From: Pseudomonadota bacterium
Lineage (GTDB): Bacteria > Pseudomonadota > Gammaproteobacteria > Burkholderiales > Burkholderiaceae_D
Length of the DNA: 19,536 nucleotides
NCBI GenBank assembly: GCA_023389425.1
Contig: JAEWEK010000369.1
Coordinates: forward strand, 1 to 19,536
Direction of reading: 5' to 3'
The notes below the pieces were generated by a model, which worked only from the letters and a program-made list of their open reading frames with translations, made no database searches and had not been told where the DNA came from. The translations under genes and the position numbers were made by a program. Every line of letters begins with the position of its first letter. The first letter of the stretch is position 1. Shown here piece by piece: positions 7,897-13,707 of the stretch.

Positions 7897-7925
7897 ATGC
7901 TAGGTTCTTCCAGGGCGCCGGTCAA
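7897..7925 (-). promoter_or_regulatory. sigma70-like promoter of the GH28 gene
   Basis: On the minus strand TTGACC (7925-7920), a 17-bp spacer and TAGCAT (7902-7897) lie about 35 bp upstream of the start codon. The matches are 5/6 and 4/6, giving a leader of about 28 nt. Confidence 0.5.
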
Positions 7926-8014
7926 CGCGGCGGCGAGATTACTCAGGCCACTGAGCGAAACCGGACCGCGGCCCGGGTCCGAGGCGCCACAAGCGATCAA
8001 ATCGATGACTGAAA

Positions 8015-8055
8015 TGGTATCGATATGCCAGAAAGCTGCGCATTTCGGTTATCTT
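8015..8055 (+). promoter_or_regulatory. candidate operator and -10 element upstream of udh
   Basis: In the 231-bp divergent gap between GH28 and udh, an imperfect palindrome TGGTATCGATATGCCA (8015-8030) contains the perfect 8-mer TATCGATA. It lies about 20 bp upstream of a weak -10-like TATCTT (8050-8055) that lacks a -35 hexamer. A wider GAAATG/CATTTC pair (8011-8016, 8041-8046) brackets it. It could bind a LacI- or GntR-type dimer governing uronate use. The evidence is only symmetry and position. Confidence 0.3.
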
Positions 8056-8093
8056 CCTGTCACATTCATCCCACGTCTTTTCGAGCAGCAGCG

Positions 8094-8903
8094 ATGAGCA
8101 AACCATTCAAACGCCTCCTTTTCACCGGCGCCGCCGGCAACCTGGGCCGCCGCCTGCGCGACCATCTCCAGCAGTTCGCCGACGTGGTGCGGCTGACCGA
8201 CGCCGTCGATTTCGGCCCGGCGCGCGAAGGCGAGGAAGTGATGCTGGGCGACCTGGGCAAGCGCGATGACGTCTTCCGGATGTGCGAAGGCGTGGACGCC
8301 ATCCTCCACTTCGGCGGCATCTCCACCGAGCAGCCCTTCGAGCCGATCATGAATGCGAACATCCTGGGCATCGTGAACCTGTACGAAGCCGTGCACAAGC
8401 TGGGAATCAAGCGGGTGGTGTTCGCCAGCTCCAATCACACGATGGGCCTGTACCCGACCACGACCCAGGTCGACGCCGGCATGCCGACGCGCGCCGACGG
8501 CTACTACGGCCTGTCCAAGGTGTGGGGCGAGAACCTGTCGCGCTTTTATTGGGACCGCTTCGGCATCGAGACCGTTTGCATCCGCATCGGCTACTGCTTC
8601 CCGGAGCCGGCCACCCACCGCCAGCGATGCACCTGGGTGAGCCTGGACGACCTGGTGCAGCTGCTGCATCGCTCGCTGGTCGTGCCCAGCGTCGGCCACA
8701 CCATCGCTTTCGCGGTGTCCGACAATCCGGGCCGCTGGTGGGACGACCGCGAGTCGCGCTTCCTCGGCTATGCGCCCAAGGACAGCTCGGCGCAGTTCCA
8801 GGATCCGCTGCAGGGTGCGGTCGACTATTCGGCCAATGAAGACATCACGCTCAAGTTCCAGGGCGGCCCGTTCCTGAACAACGGGCCGAAGTACCCCGAC
8901 TGA
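8094..8903 (+). CDS. udh: uronate dehydrogenase (NAD-dependent, SDR family)
   Basis: This 269-residue cytoplasmic enzyme would oxidise D-galacturonate or D-glucuronate with NAD+ to the aldarolactone. The start at 8094 gives the length usual for Udh; an in-frame ATG at 8025 would add 23 residues ahead of the Rossmann motif. Visible features are TGAAGNLG (11-18) for NAD binding, FASSNH (110-115) with the catalytic Ser, and Y138-x3-K142. The uronate-site segment CFPEPATHRQRCTWVSLDD (168-186) closely resembles characterised Udh enzymes (CFPEP...RR...TW.S.DD). Its neighbours fit: GH28 would supply galacturonate, and the convergent SMP-30 protein could open the lactone. Only 3 bp separate its stop from that of the lactonase gene. 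A related sugar 1-dehydrogenase acting on galactose is a less likely alternative. Confidence 0.85.
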   Translation: MSKPFKRLLFTGAAGNLGRRLRDHLQQFADVVRLTDAVDFGPAREGEEVMLGDLGKRDDVFRMCEGVDAILHFGGISTEQPFEPIMNANILGIVNLYEAVHKLGIKRVVFASSNHTMGLYPTTTQVDAGMPTRADGYYGLSKVWGENLSRFYWDRFGIETVCIRIGYCFPEPATHRQRCTWVSLDDLVQLLHRSLVVPSVGHTIAFAVSDNPGRWWDDRESRFLGYAPKDSSAQFQDPLQGAVDYSANEDITLKFQGGPFLNNGPKYPD

Positions 8904-8906
8904 AGC

Positions 8907-9791
8907 TTAGCCGAAGCGGGCGGCCGGCAATCCGGCCACCTCGACCTGCGCGGAGAACAAGGCGCCGGCCAGCGGCTGTGCGGCCAGCTGGTCCGGCCGC
9001 AGGTCCTGGCGCGCGCTGGTGATGTACAGGGTCTTGAGGTCGTGGCCGCCGAATGCGCACGACGACGGCTGCGACACCGGCACCCTCACGATCGTGTCGA
9101 GCACTCCGTCCGGCGTGTAGCGGCACACCCGTCCACCGCCCCACTGCGCGATCCAGATGCCGCCTTCGCTGTCGGTGGCCATGCCGTCCGGCGCGCCTTC
9201 CACCGGCTCATCGAAGCGGCGCCACGGCCGTGCCGGACCGGTCGCGCCATCGGGGCCGACCGGATACGCCGACACCTGCGCCAGCAGCGAATCGGTGTGA
9301 TACATGGTGCGGCCGTCGAGGCTGAAGGTCGGTCCATTGCAGATGTGGATGGCCTCGTCCTGAACGTTCAGGCTGTGATCGGGCCGCAGGTGGAACAGGC
9401 GGCCGTCCGGCCGGTGGACGTCGGCATTGTTCATCGAGCCGAACCACAGGTTGCCGTGAACGTCGGCCTTGGCGTCGTTCAGCCGCACATCGGCGGCCAG
9501 CGCAAGCGGCAATGGCAGCGCTTCGATGCGCTGTTGCGGTTCCAGCCACAAGCGCACAAGCTCGCGGCGCAGCCCGGCCATGAAGCCGTCGCCGTCACGG
9601 CGCGGCACGATCCAGCAGACGAAGTCCGGCATGGTCCACGTGTGGCGCTCACCCGTGCGCGTGCACAGCGCGTGCAGCCGCGCGGACTTGATGTCGACGA
9701 AGTAGAGGCGTTCCTGTTCGGGCACCCACAGCGGTCCCTCGCCAAGCTCGGCGCCGGCTTCCCAAAGGCATTCGGCCTGCAGTTCACGCAT
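8907..9791 (-). CDS. SMP-30/gluconolactonase-family sugar lactonase
   Basis: This 294-residue six-bladed beta-propeller metalloenzyme would hydrolyse aldono- or aldarolactones. The start at 9791 has AGGA 7 nt upstream and gives a standard N-terminus. The divalent-metal ligands of the family are all present: E18 (GEGP), N152 (CNGPTFS) and D202 (PDGMATD), with the substrate-side N105 (RLNDAK). The start codon overlaps the end of dgoA by 8 bp, so it is the last gene of the dgoK-dgoA-lactonase operon. Its expected substrate there is D-galactono-lactone. Lactonases of this same family (UxuL in Pseudomonas) act on galactaro-lactone, so it may also serve the Udh product. Which lactone it prefers cannot be told from sequence. 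Confidence 0.9.
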   Translation of the reverse strand: MRELQAECLWEAGAELGEGPLWVPEQERLYFVDIKSARLHALCTRTGERHTWTMPDFVCWIVPRRDGDGFMAGLRRELVRLWLEPQQRIEALPLPLALAADVRLNDAKADVHGNLWFGSMNNADVHRPDGRLFHLRPDHSLNVQDEAIHICNGPTFSLDGRTMYHTDSLLAQVSAYPVGPDGATGPARPWRRFDEPVEGAPDGMATDSEGGIWIAQWGGGRVCRYTPDGVLDTIVRVPVSQPSSCAFGGHDLKTLYITSARQDLRPDQLAAQPLAGALFSAQVEVAGLPAARFG

Positions 9792-10416
9792 TGGCTTGTC
9801 CTTTCGCGGCTTGCCATGCGTCGACGTAGCGTCGCGCGACCGGCGCCAGTTCGGCCGCTTGCATGCCCGGCTTGTACAGCGCCGAGCCGATGCCAAAACC
9901 GCTGGCGCCCGCGGCGACCCAGTCCGCCATCTGTTCCGGCTTGACGCCGCCGACCGGGAACACCGGCGTGCCGGCCGGGAGCACCGTGCGCAGTGCGCGC
10001 AGGCCGGCGGTGCCCAGCGCTTCGGCCGGGAACAGCTTCAGTCCTTGGGCGCCGGCGCGCAGGGCGCTGAACGCCTCGCTCGGCGTGGCGATGCCGGGAA
10101 GGCACAGCATGCCCTGGGCCCGTGCATGAGCGATCACTTCGGGATCGCAATGCGGGGCCACGAACAGCTTGCCGCCGGCGGCCTTCACGGCATTGACGTC
10201 GTCTTTCGTCATCATCGTGCCGCCGCCCACCAGAGCGTCGGGCGGTGCGATGCGCGCCAGCGTGGCGATGGCAGCCAGCGCGCCGGGGCGGTTCAAGGGA
10301 ACTTCCAGCAGGCGAAAACCGGCATCGAGCAGCGTGGTGCCGACGGCGGCAGCGTCATCTGCCGGCAGGCCGCGCAGGATGGCAAGCAGTGGCGGCGCAA
10401 AGGAATCGAAATTCAT
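9784..10416 (-). CDS. dgoA: 2-dehydro-3-deoxy-6-phosphogalactonate aldolase
   Basis: This 210-residue class I aldolase of the KDPG/KHG family cleaves KDPGal to pyruvate and glyceraldehyde-3-phosphate, the last step of the De Ley-Doudoroff galactose route. The start at 10416 has GGAAGG 6 nt upstream; the ATG at 10419 directly before it is the alternative. Key residues are the Schiff-base K127 (GLKLFPAEALG), E38 (LLEVPLNRP) and R15 (AILRG), each one position later than in E. coli DgoA as recalled. The EVPLN motif, instead of EVTLR, points to the phosphogalactonate rather than the phosphogluconate aldolase. It starts 13 bp after the dgoK stop and overlaps the lactonase gene by 8 bp, so the three are one transcript. 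Confidence 0.92.
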   Translation of the reverse strand: MNFDSFAPPLLAILRGLPADDAAAVGTTLLDAGFRLLEVPLNRPGALAAIATLARIAPPDALVGGGTMMTKDDVNAVKAAGGKLFVAPHCDPEVIAHARAQGMLCLPGIATPSEAFSALRAGAQGLKLFPAEALGTAGLRALRTVLPAGTPVFPVGGVKPEQMADWVAAGASGFGIGSALYKPGMQAAELAPVARRYVDAWQAAKGQANA

Positions 10417-10429
10417 CATGGACCTTCCG

Positions 10430-11305
10430 TCAAATGAATCTGGTGAGTGCGGCGCAGTAGGCGGCATCGGGATCGACACTGCTCACGGACACGCCGAAAT
10501 GGGACGCCGCCGCGCGGTAGCGCGCGACCAGCGCATCGGAACCAAGCAGCGACAGCGCATCCGGCACGCGTCCGTCGTCGATCGCCGCCACGAATTCGGC
10601 GCCGATCAACAGGCCGCTGGCGAAGGAACGCGCGCACGCCGCCGGCATGGCACCGGACACGACGCTGGCGCGCACGGTGAACAGCGCATGGGTCAGCGGC
10701 GCCCGTTCGCGGGCAAGGTCGAGGCCCGTCGCGAACGCCGCCGCATCGTCGCGGGCATCGGGAGCGGAGATCAGGGCGGAGAGCGTACCGTCCTTCGACA
10801 GCGACGCGAACAGCTCGCCCGTCATGTAGGTCGCCAGGCGCCGCACGCGCCCGCCATCCAGCAGCACCCATTTGCTGTGCGTGCCCGGCAGGACCACCCA
10901 GCCGTCGCCCTGCCCCAGCGCCAGTGCGCCGAGCAGTTGCGTCTCTTCGCCGCGCATGACGTCGATGCCGCCTTCGCGCTGGCAGTAGCCCGGCACGATG
11001 GCGGCATCGGTGCCGGGCACGGGGACCAGGTGGCGCGGCAGCTCGGCCAGCGGCACGGCGGTGTCGAGATAAGGCGCCTCGCGCCAGCCCTGCGCGCTGC
11101 CGACCATGCCGGACATGACCACGCGGGTATCGGGTGCAAGGCCAAGCGTATGCAGCAGTTCCTGCAGGGACGGGGCGAAACGCCCGCGTTCGGCCAGCAT
11201 GCCGCGCTCGTCGGCATGGCGTCGCAGGCATTTGCCTTGCGCGTCCACCAGGTAGGCACGGCGGTTGGTGGTGCCCCAGTCGACGCCCAGCACGTGTTGG
11301 TTCAT
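10430..11305 (-). CDS. dgoK: 2-dehydro-3-deoxygalactonokinase
   Basis: This 291-residue cytoplasmic kinase phosphorylates 2-keto-3-deoxygalactonate at C6 with ATP. It has the ASKHA-type phosphate motif DWGTTNRRAY (9-18). It also carries the DgoK-family blocks SGMVGSAQGW, MRGEETQLLGAL, LPGTHSKWVLLDGG and TYMTGELFA. The length equals that of the family. Only a weak GGGA precedes the start. It is the first gene of the dgoK-dgoA-lactonase operon. A 107-bp gap to lysR holds a -10 hexamer and an operator-like repeat shared with dgoD. Confidence 0.93.
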   Translation of the reverse strand: MNQHVLGVDWGTTNRRAYLVDAQGKCLRRHADERGMLAERGRFAPSLQELLHTLGLAPDTRVVMSGMVGSAQGWREAPYLDTAVPLAELPRHLVPVPGTDAAIVPGYCQREGGIDVMRGEETQLLGALALGQGDGWVVLPGTHSKWVLLDGGRVRRLATYMTGELFASLSKDGTLSALISAPDARDDAAAFATGLDLARERAPLTHALFTVRASVVSGAMPAACARSFASGLLIGAEFVAAIDDGRVPDALSLLGSDALVARYRAAASHFGVSVSSVDPDAAYCAALTRFI

Positions 11306-11339
11306 GGATGATCGGTCCCGCTAAGTCTGGCGAACCCAC

Positions 11340-11405
11340 ATCATACGGTCAGGCAGCGGCGCGCTCGCATAAGCAAACTCGCGCGAGCTATGCCAAATCC
11401 GTATG
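11340..11405 (-). promoter_or_regulatory. candidate LysR-controlled promoter of the dgoK operon
   Basis: On the minus strand a -10 hexamer TATGAT (11345-11340) has no recognisable -35 at 16-18 bp, as in activator-dependent promoters. Upstream lies the inverted repeat GCATA-N17-TATGC (11367-11393), starting 22 bp from the -10 and enclosing the perfect palindrome CTCGCGCGAG (11378-11387). A further pair, CATACGG (11342-11348) and CCGTATG (11399-11405), brackets the region. The same geometry occurs before dgoD. Confidence 0.5.
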
Positions 11406-11412
11406 CGTGCGG

Positions 11413-12348
11413 CTAGGCGCGGCCGTTTTCCGCGCGCAGCGCCTCGAACATCGCCTCCGCCGATGGCGACAGCAGGTGCCGCTTGCGGGTGACGATGCCG
11501 TAGATGCCGGCGCGCACGCCGATGTCGAAGGGCAGCACCGCCAGCTTGCCAGCGTCCAGATAGGCCTGGACCAGCTCCGCCGGCAGCGCGATGATGCGGT
11601 CGCTGTCGGCCAGCAGTTGCGGCACCAGCGACAGCGACATGGTCTCGACCGTATCGGCGGGCTGGCCCAGCCCCCTGGACACGAACAGCTCCATCAACTG
11701 TTCGCGCAGGCGGCCCGCCGGCGGCAGTATCCATGCGGCGCCGGCAATATCGTCCAGCGTCAGGTCGCGCCGCGCGAGCCAGGGATGGCCGGCGCGCACG
11801 ATCAGCTTGTGGGTTTCGTCCGCGAGCGGCTCGAAATTGAGTTCGGCGGCGGCGCCGGGATCCACGATGCGGCCGATCACGATATCCAGTTCGCCCGCGG
11901 CCAGCTGCTCCACCAGCGCCTGACTGGTATCGACCGTGACCATGATCTGCACTTGCGGCGCGCTTGCCTTCACCAGCCGCACCGCGCGCGGCACCAGCGA
12001 TACTGAGGGTGTCAGCACGCTGCCCAGCGCCACGCGGCCGCCGATGCCGGCCAGGCCTTGCATGATTTCCTGGTGCGCCGCGTCCATCTCGGCCAGCGCG
12101 GCGCCGGCACGGCGGATCAGCACCTTGCCGTACCAGGTGGGAACCACGCCGCGCGGCAGCCGTTCGAACAGGGTGACGCCGAGCGCGTGCTCAAGCTCGC
12201 CGATCAGTTTCGACGCGGCCGGCTGGGTCACGCCCGCTGCCTGCGCCGCGTGCATGATCGAGGCATGGCGCCCGAGTTCGACCAGCAGCACCAGGTGCCG
12301 GGTCTTCAGGTGCGATCGGATGAAACGGTCGGAGGTGGTGTCGCGCAT
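11413..12348 (-). CDS. LysR-family transcriptional regulator of the galactonate genes
   Basis: This 311-residue DNA-binding regulator has an N-terminal winged helix-turn-helix at about residues 18-77. Its recognition segment is ASIMHAAQAAGVTQPAASKLIGELE (29-53), followed by LFERLPRGVVPTWYG. The C-terminal periplasmic-binding-protein-like effector domain covers about 100-305. It resembles the GbpR-like group of sugar-linked LysR proteins, an impression only. It sits between dgoD and dgoK on the same strand, so it is expected to control both flanking promoters, with galactonate or a later intermediate as a plausible effector. It has its own sigma70-like promoter in the 87-bp gap after dgoD. The ribosome binding site is weak, which would keep expression low. 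Confidence 0.9.
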   Translation of the reverse strand: MRDTTSDRFIRSHLKTRHLVLLVELGRHASIMHAAQAAGVTQPAASKLIGELEHALGVTLFERLPRGVVPTWYGKVLIRRAGAALAEMDAAHQEIMQGLAGIGGRVALGSVLTPSVSLVPRAVRLVKASAPQVQIMVTVDTSQALVEQLAAGELDIVIGRIVDPGAAAELNFEPLADETHKLIVRAGHPWLARRDLTLDDIAGAAWILPPAGRLREQLMELFVSRGLGQPADTVETMSLSLVPQLLADSDRIIALPAELVQAYLDAGKLAVLPFDIGVRAGIYGIVTRKRHLLSPSAEAMFEALRAENGRA

Positions 12349-12374
12349 GCTGCCGGTGGGATGACGGATGAGGC

Positions 12375-12404
12375 ATCATAGAACAGCGCCGCGCCGACCG
12401 TCAA
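12375..12404 (-). promoter_or_regulatory. sigma70-like promoter of the lysR gene
   Basis: On the minus strand TTGACG (12404-12399), an 18-bp spacer and TATGAT (12380-12375) match the consensus at 5/6 in both boxes. The implied transcript start is about 20 nt before the ATG. This is the best promoter in the window and suggests lysR is expressed independently of dgoD. Confidence 0.65.
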
Positions 12405-12435
12405 TTTGGCGCGCGGACCGTCCCTGCCCCTGCCG

Positions 12436-13584
12436 TCACCACTCGGCGACGCTGCCGTCCGCGTGGCGCCACACCGGGTTGCGCCAGTCCGGCGCGCTGA
12501 GCGCGGCTTCGATCACGGCGTCCTCGTCGACCTCGACGCCCAGGCCTGGCTTCGACAGCGGCTGGAAGTAGCCGTCCGCGATGCGGAAATCCTCGCGGTT
12601 CCTGACGTAGTCGAGCAGTTCGGCGCCCTGGTTGTAATGGATGCCCATGCTCTGCTCCTGCAGCACGGCGTTGTACGACACGAAATCGACGTGCAGGCAG
12701 GCCGCCAGCGCGATCGGGCCGAGCGGGCAATGCGGGGCCAGAGCGACGTCGTAGGCTTCGGCCATCGCCGCGATGCGCACGCACTCGGTGATGCCGCCGG
12801 CGTGCGACAGGTCCGGCTGCACGATGGCCAGGCCGCCGCCTTCGAACACGCGCTTGAAATCGAAGCGCGAGTACATCCGTTCGCCGGCCGCCAGCGGAAT
12901 CGAGGTTGAATCGGCCAGGCGCCGGTATTGTTCGCTTTGCTCGGCGAGCACCGGCTCCTCGACGAACAAGGGGCGGAATTGCTCAAGCTCGCGCAGCAGC
13001 GGCTTGGCCATCGGGCCGGCCACGCGGCCGTGGAAGTCGATGCCGAATTCGATTGTCTTGCCGAAGGCGGCGCGGATCTCGGCGACGCGCCCGACCGCCG
13101 CGTCGACCTTGGCCGCGCTGTCGATCATGCCCAGTTCCTCGGTGCCGTTCATCTTGAAGGTGTCGAAGCCGCCCTGGCGCAGCAGTTCGATGGCGGCGAT
13201 GACGTCGGCCGGGCGATCGCCGCCGACCCAGCTGTACATCTTCATGCGGTCGCGCACCAGGCCGCCCAGCAGCTCGTACACCGGCTGGCCCACGACCTTG
13301 CCCTTGATGTCCCACAGCGCCTGGTCGACGCCGGCGATGGCGCTCATCAGGATCGGGCCGCCGCGGTAGAAGCCGGCGCGGTACATGGTCTGCCACAGGT
13401 CGTTGATGCGCGCCGGGTCCTGGCCGATGAGATAAGGTTCCAGTTCGCGCACCGCCGTTTCCACCGTGCGCGCACGGCCTTCGATGACAGGCTCGCCCCA
13501 GCCGGTGACGCCTTCGTCGGTATCGATCTTCAGGAACATCCAGCGGGGCGCGACGCGGTAGGTGGTCAGCTTGGTGATCTTCAT
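12436..13584 (-). CDS. dgoD: D-galactonate dehydratase (enolase superfamily)
   Basis: This 382-residue Mg2+-dependent enzyme dehydrates D-galactonate to 2-keto-3-deoxygalactonate. Length and numbering fit E. coli DgoD as recalled: metal ligands D183 (IDFHGR), E209 (FVEEP) and E235 (AAGER), with the acid/base pair H185 and H285 (PHCPLG) in place. Related motifs such as FYRGGP and GKVVGQPVYELLGG are also present. No strong ribosome binding site is seen. The 123-bp upstream gap contains a -10-like hexamer and an inverted repeat with the same geometry as that of dgoK. It is followed by lysR after 87 bp. With dgoK, dgoA and the lactonase it completes the route from galactonolactone to pyruvate. 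Confidence 0.94.
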   Translation of the reverse strand: MKITKLTTYRVAPRWMFLKIDTDEGVTGWGEPVIEGRARTVETAVRELEPYLIGQDPARINDLWQTMYRAGFYRGGPILMSAIAGVDQALWDIKGKVVGQPVYELLGGLVRDRMKMYSWVGGDRPADVIAAIELLRQGGFDTFKMNGTEELGMIDSAAKVDAAVGRVAEIRAAFGKTIEFGIDFHGRVAGPMAKPLLRELEQFRPLFVEEPVLAEQSEQYRRLADSTSIPLAAGERMYSRFDFKRVFEGGGLAIVQPDLSHAGGITECVRIAAMAEAYDVALAPHCPLGPIALAACLHVDFVSYNAVLQEQSMGIHYNQGAELLDYVRNREDFRIADGYFQPLSKPGLGVEVDEDAVIEAALSAPDWRNPVWRHADGSVAEW

Positions 13585-13614
13585 GGCTCGGCGATATGTG
13601 TTGAACTTCGCCAG

Positions 13615-13669
13615 AGTCTAGCGCCCGCCCGCGCTGCAAACGTATATGAAATCGTCCCGGACATATACG
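13615..13669 (-). promoter_or_regulatory. candidate LysR-controlled promoter of dgoD
   Basis: On the minus strand a -10-like TAGACT (13620-13615) lacks a -35 box. Upstream lies the perfect 8-bp-arm inverted repeat CGTATATG-N13-CATATACG (13641-13669). Its core GTATA-N17-TATAC (13642-13668) begins exactly 22 bp from the -10. Spacing, arm length and symmetry match the dgoK site at 11367-11393 (GCATA-N17-TATGC), so a common regulator is likely. Confidence 0.5.
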
Positions 13670-13707
13670 AAGTTCGGATGTCTCGGCCGCTCAAAGCGCG
13701 GCGACAA

